Source of the DNA: Rapana venosa
Lineage: Eukaryota; Mollusca; Gastropoda; Neogastropoda; Muricidae
Direction: 5' to 3'
Length of the DNA stretch: 64,000 bases
NCBI GenBank assembly: GCA_028751875.1
Contig: CM054141.1
Location: forward strand, 68,065,351 to 68,129,350
The position numbers were made by a program, and so were the translations under genes. The notes below the pieces were generated by a model, which saw only the letters and a program-made list of their open reading frames with translations, was not told where the DNA came from and searched no databases. Each line of letters begins with the position of its first letter. The first letter of the stretch is position 1. Below, in pieces: positions 1 through 12,100 of the stretch.

Positions 1-208
1 ACAGCACAACCCCACACACAGACCCCACACACACCACACAACACACACACACAGAGACACACACACACACAGACACCCAACCAAACACACACACACACAC
101 ACAGACACACAACAGAGACAGACAGACAGACAGACACAGACACAGACACACACCACACACAGACACCCACACACCCACAGACACACAAAACAGACACACA
201 CACCACCA
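1..208. repeat. CA-rich microsatellite
   Basis: Imperfect (CA)n with CAGA and CACC interruptions. No coding potential. Confidence 0.9.
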
Positions 209-791
209 CACTTCTTCTTCATCAGTCCACTGAAAACAGCCCGACTTCTTCCTGCCACACTCGTTTTACACATGCATAGCTGTCTCTGTCTCTATATAAA
301 TTCCATACATCATCATCATCTGAAGAACTGGGTTTCCTGACAAGACTCAGTTTCTTCACCTCTGCAATGGCCAGACACCTCCCCCTCCCCAGCCAACTCG
401 TTTATGCAGTTTGCAATCTGAACAAAGGTATGAAGGCTGGGGGTGCACGCACTCACTCATCCTGAAAATACACACTGTACTTGTTCACTGCTGAACAGCC
501 CCATTTCTGCCTGCCTTATTTGGCATGTGCCAAGTTTCTGCCCTGAACAACAGTAAGAGACTTGGGGTCTATGCACTCTTTACCATCCTTTACAGACAGA
601 GCAAGGCCTTCTTGTCTGTGCACTGTGCGAAGCAAAAACCATAAAGCCTACATACTGAAGACATTTTGCTAGAGGCTGATCTTTCTTTAGACATCAAAAC
701 AATTTTAAGCTTACAATTTTCAACATTTTTCACATAGTTTTTTTCTGGGAGACTATTGGTAAGAACTTGACAAAAATCCTTTTCTTTGTTT
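209..791. other. Unassigned intron or intergenic sequence
   Basis: Contains a short copy of the LINE/SINE tail motif TATATAAATTCCATACATC near 287-316. I see no exon with a Nup96-like peptide on the minus strand and nothing else recognisable. Confidence 0.5.
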
Positions 792-795
792 TTAA

Positions 796-1899
796 TACCC
801 CTCAACCCCTCCCGAAACATCCGGTAAAGTAAAAACCCACTTAAAGCAGATGTAGCACCCTGAAAATTCCGTTTTTGACGTTTTTGGGGATCTTTAGTTT
901 GTAAAGCTTACTTTCCGCTTTCAAAAGGTCAGCCAATGATGTTTAGCCGTTGTAGGCCGCAGAAAGGGGTGAAGGTCGTTTGGACACACAAAGCAACGAA
1001 GAATCTGATTGGATAAGAGTGTATTTTAAATTTTTTTCGGACCAGCCGAGATCGTCTTCAACAAAATGGCGGCCAGCGTTTGCACTAGATTTCTTCAAGC
1101 GTTTTTCGAGCTTTTTTACAAAATTGACAGCGAGGAGGAGTTTTAGAGGCTGGATTTGGTTGAAATAAACAATGGGGAAAAGACGATGAGGTAAGGATTG
1201 GGAATATTTTTGAAAAAACTTGGTAAAAATCGATCGCGATCGGACTGAAATCGAGCGGGTGCTAGTTTTGCTGGATGGACTTCTTCACTACTCGGGCGAT
1301 TTCGACGTCACAGATTGTTTTACTTTGACGCAACGAGGCTTCGAAATAACTGTTGTTGAGTCAAATCGCTGTGCTGCTGAGTACTTTGCATTACATGAAA
1401 TCAAGCGATCTTTGTATTTTCGTCAAAGAAAGCCACCACTTCGCACATTCCGCCATGACGGTCGCTATGGCGTCAATCCTTTTGCTGAACTGAGTATTTG
1501 GTGACCGATAAAGTGATACAAACTCCTTATTTTTTTAAAACTAATGTCAAGAAATAGTGTTTACCTAATCATGACATTTATGCACCGCAAGAACTTTGCT
1601 TATCGTGTTAAAATCGATCATGGGCCCTGATGGTGGAACAGTGATCGGTAGTGTGCACACGATTTTGTTGTTGATTTTTTTTACATAATCATAAACACTA
1701 CACACTATTATAAAATTATGCTCATTTAAAAGCATATTATCTGTTCTTTCCAGTGATTTATAGCTTAACACATTTAATTCAGTTTTATATATCAATATCA
1801 AGGGTTGTTTGAGCCCACCCTGCTCCAAAACAATGCTAGCCAATGTTAATTCAACCAACAGAAGTGAGGCTTGTTGCTGTCTATTTAGCGCTACTAGGG
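796..1899 (+). mobile_element. piggyBac-like element, copy 1 (hybrid left end)
   Basis: About 1104 bp, framed by TTAA at 792-795 and 1900-1903. From about 895 to the right end it is homologous to the copies at 10.9 and 22.4 kb, including the right terminus ending CTACTAGGG. The left 90 bp is garbled. It keeps the spacing and pieces such as CATCCGGTAAAG but begins with TACCCCTCAACCCCTCCC, which is also the sequence just outside the right end. Small indels relative to the other copies occur throughout the left half. An open stretch with the piggyBac-like ESNRCAAEYF motif lies at 1220-1504. Confidence 0.85.
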
Positions 1900-2159
1900 T
1901 TAATACCCCTCAACCCCTCCCCAAAATCCTCATTAACAACCAAAAAGTAAAAAAGAAAAGAAAAACCCACCACGAAATTATACACTGAACAAGATGATAA
2001 CACTGCTTAACTGCCAAACACCCCCCTGTTTTTTTTGTGGGTTTTTTTTGTAGTTTTTGGTTTCTTTTGTTTGTGTTTTAAAGGCATATCCAACTTGACA
2101 CCCAAACACCACTCATTTTTTTCTCTATCTTACAACAGAGCACAAAGAGAGGAACCTAC

Positions 2160-2305
2160 CGGGGCCTTCTCCACAGTGTCCATGTGTGTGGAAAGCTGGA
2201 TGAAGTCGTAGAACACTTTTCCACACGTGTTCCAGTTCAGGATGGTCAGGCATCGCTCTGGAACTGCCAGCACCTCCAGGAACTTCATCAGCTCACCCTG
2301 GTCCT
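2160..2305 (-). CDS. NUP98: NUP98 coding exon 36 (last exon in window)
   Basis: Residues about 1695-1743: [20 protein letters not shown] and [19 protein letters not shown], matching human GFLEDLAPPERS and YLDYIRVIEML. Acceptor GTTGCAG, donor GTAGGT, ends phase 0. By comparison with human about 80 residues remain; I could not find them in bases 1-2159. Confidence 0.95.
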
Positions 2306-5300
2306 CTGCAACACAATCAGTTATCATCATGATAATGCACCATTCTTCATACTGCCCATCCACGGATTCTGCTCCCAAGGAGACAGGCACATCTCACATT
2401 AAACTACTATGCCTATGAATCTCCAGCTATAATTTCAAACCTTCAAAAGAACACATACATGTGAACATACACATACATCCATGCACATGCAGATACATAC
2501 CGTTTTCTTTTGAATACAATTATTTGTTTGTGACTACAATATCTGCTTCATCTGCAATAGCTGTGTGTGTGTGTGTATGCGCACGTGTAAGCGTGTGTGC
2601 CCGTGCGCGCATGCATTATGAGTATGTATGTGGCAAGTGAAACGGACAACAAAAGAACAGTGAAAATAAATGCAAAAATCGAGAGACTGAATAAAACACA
2701 GAGCAAACACTGACAAAAAGCACGAGGAACTTGTTGTGACCTAAAGAAGACGACGAGAGTTTTGCAGGTGTACGACGATGCTCCTTCTCACCATTGACGA
2801 TGGCATCGGAGGCCAGGTGGGCCAGGACGACCCGGTGAGCGTCGTTCCAGAGGCCGGCCTGCAGGAGGTGCAGGGCCTGCAGCCTGTGTTCCCCCAGGTA
2901 CCCCGCCTTGGTGGCCTGCCCACCCACACAGCCAGCTTCCAGTCAACACACACCCGCCGCGAGTCACTATCATCAACACCATGGTGACGTCAATACCATG
3001 GTTACATCAATACACACCCGCGAGTCACTATCATCAACACCATGGTGACGTCAATACCACGGTTACATCAATACACACCCGCGAGTCACTATCATCAACA
3101 CCATGGTGACGTCAATACCACGGTTACATCAATACACACTAGTCACTACCATCAACATCATGGTGACGTCAATACCACGGTTATATCAATACACACTAGT
3201 CACTATCATCAACACCATGGTGACGTCAATACCACGGTTACATCAATACACACTAGTCACTATCATCAACACCATGGTGACGTCAATACCACGGTTACAT
3301 CAATACACACTAGTCACTATCATCAACACCATGGTGACGTCAATACCACGGTTACATCAATACACACTAGTCACTATCATCAACACCATGGTGACGTCAA
3401 TACCACGGTTACATCAATACACACCCGCGAGTCACTATCATCAACACCATGGTGACGTCAATACCACGGTTACATCAATACACACTAGTCACTACCATCA
3501 ACATCATGGTGACGTCAATACCACGGTTACATCAATACACACTAGTCACTATCATCAACACCATGGTGACGTCAATACCACGGTTACATCAATACACACC
3601 CGCGAGTCACTATCATCAACACCATGGTGACGTCAATACCACGGTTACATCAATACACACTAGTCACTACCATCAACATCATGGTGACGTCAATACCACG
3701 GTTACATCAATACACACTAGTCACTATCATCAACACCATGGTGACGTCAATACCACGGTTACATCAATACACACTAGTCACTATCATCAACACCATGGTG
3801 ACGTCAATACCATGGTTACATCAATACACACCCGCTAGTCACTACCATCAACACCATGGTGACGTCAATACCACGGTTACATCAATACACACCCGCTAGT
3901 CACTACCATCAACACCATGGTTACATCAATACACGCTAGTCACTATCATCAACACCATGGTGACGTCAATACCATGGTTACATCAATACACACTAGTCAC
4001 TATCATCAACATCATGGTGACGTCAATACCACGGTTACATCAATACACACTAGTCACTATTATCAACACCATGGTTACGTCAATACACCCGCTAGTCACT
4101 ACCAATACACCCGCTAGTCGCTACCAGTAACACCATGGTTACGTCAATACACCCGCTAGTCACTACCAGTAACACCATGGTTACGTCAATACACCCGCTA
4201 GTCACTACCAGTAACACCATGGTTACGTCAATACACCCGCTAGTCGTTACCAATACACCCGCTAGTCGCTACCAGTAACACCATGGTTACGTCAATACAC
4301 CCGCTAGTCACTACCAGTAACACCATGGTTACGTCAATACACCCGCTAGTCACTACCAGTAACACCATGGTTACGTCAATACACCTGCTAGTCGCTACCG
4401 GTAACACCATGGTTAACAATGTATTCACCTAACAGTTCCAGTCAACACAGCCTATCCATCAGCACCATGTGTGGCTCTGTTTGACATCCCTCTACACACA
4501 GTCATATCCACCCTCTCCCCTCACACGTTGTACACTAGCACATTTCCGTGACAGGATCTTTTCGCTAAAACAGGCCTAGAAAACATTGGATTCACAAGAT
4601 CAAAAGCTTGCAAGGGATTCTGTCATTTCTTAAATCATACCCCAAACATCCCCTGTGAGGATGCCGGGGGCCTGTCAATAGAAATAGAATCCCCACCTTC
4701 TGGAAATTCTGTGCTAGGAATTCCCTTTTCTATCCCTCTCTTTGTTTCTGCCTTGGTCATTTTTCCCTGTCACCTCATCTATTTTCTGTGTTCCTGGTCC
4801 ATTCTCCTGCCTTTTTTCCAGAAAGACTTAGAAGATACAGTTATCTCCCAAGCCATACCTTGTCAGGCTCTTAACAACAGCGCAACGCATCTTTGCTCAT
4901 GTGACAGGCACCAATAGTTGCCGTCTGAGCAGTGGACGAAGAAGAACGCACTGAACAGAAAGCCACCAGACTTGGACACTTCTGCCAGGGCAAAGAAGCC
5001 GCAGGAGCCAGTGTGTGGTGTGTTGGCAGGGATGGAGCAGCAGAGAGCACTGACAGCTCAGGTGGTGAGAGTATCAAGAGAAAAAAAAACTCCATGTGAA
5101 AGGGGCTTCACTTCTCCCTCAAGTCCATTCAGCTGTTGTCAGGGCACAGCACTGAATTTTTCGCCAGTGTGTCAAGAATAAATTGAACCTTTCCCTCTCC
5201 AGGTAGCAGGGTGCATACTGGGTATGTTCATGTCTTCTATCCCACCAGCTTTCAACTGAAGCAGTCTTCTATGAAAGACAGAACGGGTTTTAACATAGGC

Positions 5301-8300
5301 ACAAGACGTTCTGAACGCATCAACACACCAGACGTCTGTATACTGTCTTATCCAAAGAACTGTCAGGGGAGTGGGGTCAATCAGTATCAATTATCCAGGA
5401 GATTAGCCACCTTCAACCCATGAATTAGCAGCGAGCTGAACCAGCAGCCTTGTTACTGTCAGATCATGAGCATGACACTCACCACGAAGCTTAAGCTTCC
5501 AACTCGTCATACTGTTAACAACCCCGCCAGCCACAGAGCCCGTATCAGGGTTGTCAACTCAAACCTCAGATTAAATCTGCGCAGTTATATAACAGGTTAA
5601 AACAGGATTAAACCCTGCTTCTTCTGTGATCCCGATATCAACACCCTTACCAACACTGGGGGTCAACCCAGGACCATGGCCACATTTTGGGAGAACATAA
5701 CATGAGAGAAGACAAGAATCTGCAAAACCAAAAGTGATATACAACAGAAGAACCCCTGCCAAGGCCGGTGGTCATCTCCTGTTGCCTGACGTGTCTGGTC
5801 TGTGGGCAGGGCTCACCTTGGCACAGTGGATCCAATGGGGAGGCAGGTGCAGGCGCTCCACCACAAACTTCTCCTGCTCTGTGAACTCCTCTGTCTCAGA
5901 CAGCTGGACATGTCGACCCAGAACTTCCTTTATGGCTGCTTCTCGTCTGTGGGCAGTAAAATACAGCAATATTTGTTGGTTCATTTGGATGAACATTGAA
6001 ACCCAACATCAAGAAAAAACAAAACCACTTAAAAAAATAAAAATCTCCAAACACCTGTCCTCCCCCCCCCTCCCCCCCACTCATCCCCTCCCCCCCCTTT
6101 CCCAACCCAATGAACAAGACTAGATAAACTGCCACCACTATTCATTATCACGAGCATACACACTCTGACATAATACGTATACATATGAGAAAACATCATT
6201 TCAGTATCCTGTCCAACAAACTGTTTTTTTCTCCTCTAAAAGCAGCTGAGTCAGCTCTATCTGCTGACGCTCAATGTCTTATTCTGTTATGTCTGATACA
6301 CTTACTACTTATTCTAAATGAAGTCCAAGCAACAAAAGACGATTTTTAAATTACAGTTCACTGAAAACCTAAAACAATGAGATAGAATTTAACATCAACA
6401 CTCTACTGCCTTAAATAGAGAAATCATGTCGATTCGATACTGTCGATGACCAAAAAAACGTTACATCACAAGAACACACAATAAGCTTGATTCTATGTGA
6501 AAAATGGTGAAAGCGAGGCAAGGTAATGTTAGGAAAAGATTATTCCAGAACCCTGTCTGAGGTATATGAAAGAAGCAGAATGCATGTCACGAGTCAAACC
6601 ATGAAACACAGTCTGATCTTTCCAGAACAAGTACAACCACTACCATCAAACTTATCAGTAAATCAACATGCTCTGAATACCAACAGGAAAACTTTAACAT
6701 TTTGTCACCATGAATACAATACAATAAAAGTGAATAAAAATGAGGCATAGAGAACTGGTCATCATGCCGAGCACATTTCAATATATTCTGAAGTCATCAA
6801 GAATACAATGAAATAAAAGTGAATAAAAATGAGGCATAGAGAACTGGTCATCATGCCGAGCACATTTCACTATATGTTGAATACTATGTGGAGAAACAGC
6901 AGGCAGTGAAGGAAGAGACTGACTGTGTGTGGGGGTGGATGTGCAGCAGGGGGAAGACGGCCCAGTGCCACAGGCCCTGGGCCTGCAGCTGGGCGGCGTA
7001 GCTGACGTGCAGGGAGGCGCTGTGGTAGGCCGACAGGTGGTGGAAGTCCAGGGCTTGCAGCACACAGTGCAGGTGCCAGCTGCCACCATCACAACAACAA
7101 CAACAACATGACTGACTGAAGTACTTCATCCACAACACAACTATTCTGACAAACAACATGTTGCTACTACGTCTCCTTGAATGAGTAAAATCTTGTTTGA
7201 TTAAACCAATATGGCAACTTGTGCTTCAGCGAACTCAAGGCAGAACGTGTCAGTATAGGAAAAGTAACTAATCAGTTGAGCGGTAACGTGGTAGACGACA
7301 GGTGAACATTCGCTGATTTATCTAATTACAAGAAGTGAAATCTTCATTGTGTGTTCACTTTGGTGAGAAAGTTCTTCCTTAGTGTGTAGTTTTTTTGTAG
7401 CCACAAACACACCTATACACACTCATGCACATATGTGTATGCAATAAAACAAACTGAACCATATGAAACAGATGCAAATACATATAGTCATACACTACAG
7501 CCAACTGTAACATCAAAAACTGAAACGCTGACCAATGCACTGAGTGATGCAGATATCAAGCATCTTCTAACCACTTTCCAAAGACTTGATTTAGACCTTA
7601 CAACTTTTACCCCCCCCCCCCCCCCCCCTCTTTCCCACAAACCCCACTGTTCATAAGGTAGCAGGTATGATATCATAATCATGGACTATTCCAAAAGCAA
7701 TAACACTTCTTTCAAAAGCCAAGTAAAATCCTGCTGTCTTTCTGGATGGCAAAGAATCCTTTCAAGTTAGAGACTAATCATCAAATCAAGCAGACACATT
7801 ATGAGCATGAAAAAAACCAACAAAACAAAACAACAACAAAAAACAAAAAAAATTATGAGCATGAATTAACTTATCAGCTGCACTCATGGTTCATAGTGTT
7901 CACAGCAGTAGTTCCAAAACAACCCAGAAGCAGCAGTCGTTCATTTCTATCCCACTTCTAACTCGCAAGAATTCATCCCCCCCCCCCCCAGTCCTCTCAG
8001 AGCAGTTCCACTTCAGCGACTGACCTGAGGCGGTGGTCCAGACTGTTGGGGGTGGCGGAGGTGGGGTTGAGGATGGTCTCCAGGGGGTAGCCCTTCTGGC
8101 AGAACAGCTTCAGCAGGTGGTAGCACACGTCCCACACCGGCCTCCTCTCCTCCTCCCCCTCTTTCTCCACGTCCACCTCCATGTCCAGACCCAGGGCATC
8201 TTCCAGGTAGGGAGGGAGAGGGGGGGCAGCGTAGGGCTGGGTCTCCTCCCCCTGCTGCTGGAAAGCGTTCTCATAGCGCCGCAGCGCTTCAGAGATGGGG

Positions 8301-9050
8301 GAGTTTGGCTGGCACTGATACCTGGACACAAACGGGCAAAAATGTGTGTGTGGCTGATGACTGTCATGTGAATTTGCTTGTAACAGCATTTTTAAGCATC
8401 TCTTTTCTTTTTCGTTTGGGGGGTGGGGGGTAAAGGGCTTTTCAGGAACACATTTCCAAACAAAAAAGGAAACACACGATTAGCAAAATCTTTCTGAATG
8501 AAAATAAAAGGATAACAGGAAACCAAAATCAGACTCAGAAACATTTTACAAAGGTACAAGTAAACTAAAAACTAAATGTCTTTCCCCCCCTTTTTTTAAC
8601 TTTCCCTAAGAACTCTCTTTTTAAAATAGATTTTTCACTAGCTGTACATTTCAATATGCTGACATAATTATTCTCTCACCAAATAAAAAATTCTACAGAA
8701 AACAAACATCCAGACACATCAGTACACAAACTTCACGGAGTACAGAACCCTGGCACGAACACGGCACTGACCAGAGGTGAAGGGCCAGAGCTCTCTTCCA
8801 GTCCAGGCCACTGCAGGTGTTGATGGTCTCCGGGCCATCCCACAGCAACTGACCGCCCAGTAGGCAGTACACCCGCTGACGCTGCTCCCTGATGAACTCC
8901 GTGGCCTGAAACATCCATCCACACACTCCACATCACCCGCTTGTTCTCTGCACTGTCTGGGCTTGACTAACCCACTCTCTGTCTATGCACAGGCTACCTA
9001 CCCCTCAGCACTGCTGCAGTGTGTCAACTAGCTTCTTGAATCAGCTTCTC

Positions 9051-9107
<57 letters not shown>

Positions 9108-12100
9108 AGAGACAGGGTAGCTAGAGATGAGAGAGAGAAGAGCAGCAGAGACAGATCTTTCATCAACTCAGTAATGATACAGAGTAGACAGGTACACATT
9201 GCTGTATAACAAGCAGTCATAACAATTTTTTTTTCCAAATACATACATTACACATTCAACAACTAAAACCAAACCAAAAAACAATACCACCCCCCCCCAC
9301 CCAAAAAAAAACCCACCCCTCAATACCCTGACCACTAGTAAACCACATGATCAGGATCACACCAAGTTTGGACACACAAATTCTAAACCCTTTCCAAACC
9401 ATTTGTCCACCCCACTAAATGGAACAAAACTCAATCTTTTCACCAATAGGGTTTTTTTCTTTCTTTTTCTCCAGCAACATAATTAAAAACAGATGACAGA
9501 GGTGGAATAGGGGATTCGGGATGAATTGGGAAGAGAAAGAGTGCCGGGGTCACTACATTACATGACAAGACATTTTCTTGCGCAGAGAACTGCAGGACTT
9601 TTGAAGGTTGGGGAAGGCTTTTCCTTGTCTCCACGACTGGAGTGACTTACTACTGTCAGCACTCCCTCACTCACCCCCATCTCGGCCCACTTGGCGAGCT
9701 GCACGGCCACCATCTGCCGTGTGACGTCACTACCGGCCGCCTGGGCCAGCAGCAAGGCCAGACGGTCATCCCCGGCATCCTGTGCCAAGCTGCACGCCTC
9801 GCTGACCTGACGACCGCTCAGGTAGGACAGGACCCCCTGCAGGTGACCTTCTGCCTGCATGACCACAGAAACAAACTTCTGTCAGAAATATATCACCAAA
9901 ACATATTTTTTTAAAACTTGGCAGATCTTCCAACAGAACCTCCCCAAAAATCATTTCTAAATCTCAGAGCTTAGCTGGCTATCCGGGGTTATGTAAAGGC
10001 TGAATTCGTTTCATTTCGTCACATGTTTACGATCTCATCAATCATAGAGGCCATTATCAGGGCTGTCACCCCGTTTCAATTTAAAAACCGACATCATCAT
10101 TCACTTCTGAAGTTCAATGCAACACACTAATCTCCTCAAAGTCTTTTTCTTTCTTTTTTTTTGGGGGGGGGGGGGGGGGAGAGACAAAAATACCAAACAA
10201 AACAAAACCCTAATTATTCTGTTTCTTATTGAAAATAAAAATCAGGATGTGCTGAGGACACCAGCTGTTTTGCTTATTCTGTCATCCCAAGTTACAAAAA
10301 GTCAACAGATAAATAAAAAGGATTACACATCGAAAGTTAAAAACAAACACCCCTCCCCCACAAACTTCATCCCTCTCATTTATCTTCTGTGCCACTGAAT
10401 ATAAGCTGAACAGATTTCAAATCGTATTTCATCCATCTCTTTACCTTGTGAGCGGATGCAGCAACTTCTGATTGTATTTTGCTCGTGGACGCTGCCGACA
10501 GCCACTTGGAGAACGCCTCTCGCCTGGCCTGGCACTCGGCATAGCCTCCACGCTCTGCAACACACCGCATGTACATTGACACCGTGTCTGTCTCCTGCAC
10601 AGTCTTCTGTGGTCATTCCACCTGCCTAACTCCACTGTAACATCTAACCCAGCCTGAATCAAAATGTAACACCCAGACTTGATGTTGCAGACGTTCCTTT
10701 GTGGATACACTAAATCTAATAATTGAAAGCAGTTATTGAATGAAATCCATGTGACACTAACTTCCTCACCCCAGACCCCATGATAAAAATGAGAGTCAAC
10801 ACTGCTGCACAAAGTTTTTTGAGACTCTCACAGAACACACTCCCCATATAACCCTAGTGGCGCGGTTCCCGGAATATTCCGGTAAAGGCGGGTCTAGGCT
10901 GTGTGGCGGATCCCGGAATATTCCGGGATGACGTGGGTGATCATAGTTGAAAGCTTACTTTCGCTTTCAAAGGTCAGCCAATGAATGTTAAGGCCGTTGT
11001 AGGCCCGCAGAAAGGGGTGAAGGTTGTTTGACACACAAGCAACGAAGAATCTGATTGGTTAAGAGTGTATTTTAATTTTTTTTCGGACCAGCCGAGATCG
11101 TCTTCAACAAAAATGGCGGCCAGCGTTTGCACTAGAATTTCTTCAAGCGTTTTTCGAGCTTTTTTACAAAATTGACAGCGAGGAGGAGTTTTAGAGGCTG
11201 GATTTGGTTGAAATAACAATGAGAGAGACGATGAGGTAAGGATTGTGGAATATTTTTGAAAAACTTGGTAAAAAATCGATCGCGATCGGACTGAATCGAG
11301 CGGTGCTAGTTTTGCTGGATGGACTTCTTCGCTACTCGGCGATTTCGACGTCACAGATTGTTTTACTTTATTTTGACGCAACGAGGCTTCGAAATAACTG
11401 TTGTCGAGTCAAATCGCTATGCTGCTGAGTACTTTGCATCACATGAAATCAAGCGATCTTTGTATTTTTGTCATAGAAAGCCACCACTTCGCACATTCCG
11501 CCATGACGGTCGCGATGGCGTCGATCCTGTCGCTGAACTTTTCTGAGTATTTGGTGACCGATAAAGCGATACAAACTCCTTATTTTTTGAAAACTAATGT
11601 CAAGAAATAGTGTTTACCTAATCATGACATTTATGCACCGCAAGAACTTTGCTTATCGTGTTAAAATCGATCCGGGGCCCTGACAGTGGAACAGTGATCG
11701 GTAGTGCGAACATGATTTTTTTTTTGATTTTTTTTTTACATAATCATAAACAATACACACTATTATAAAATTATACTCATTTAAAAGCATATTATCTCTT
11801 CTTTCCAGTGATCTATAGCTTAACACATTTAATTCAGTTTTATATATCAATATCAAGGGTTGTTTGAGCCCACCCTGCTCCAAAACAATGCTAGCCAATG
11901 TTAATTCAGCCAATAGAAGTGAGGCTTGTTGCTGTTTATTTAGCGCTACTAGGGTTAAAATAAGCCTGGATATCATTCCCCAATTCAAGGGGGTGGGGGG
12001 TGTAAAATACTTTTTAACTCTGCTGGTCAACAAAATGCAAGGAGTTGCAGCTACTACTGATTTCATCATCATCATCATTATTTATCTATAGATTTATTTC

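Larger units (their letters stand above)
7080..10444. other. Introns between coding exons 29 and 33
   Basis: Between the exons I see homopolymer runs (C at 7609-7628, G at 10158-10179) and a GA microsatellite (9054-9102). There is no further gene or RNA. Confidence 0.5.

Noticed and set aside
1220..1504. Independent host gene
   Set aside because: Same frame recurs in the other two piggyBac-like copies. It is transposase-derived, not a host gene.
3042..3899. His/Thr-rich open frames and a possible CRISPR-like array
   Set aside because: Tandem minisatellite in a eukaryotic intron. Units are contiguous, with no unique spacers between repeats.
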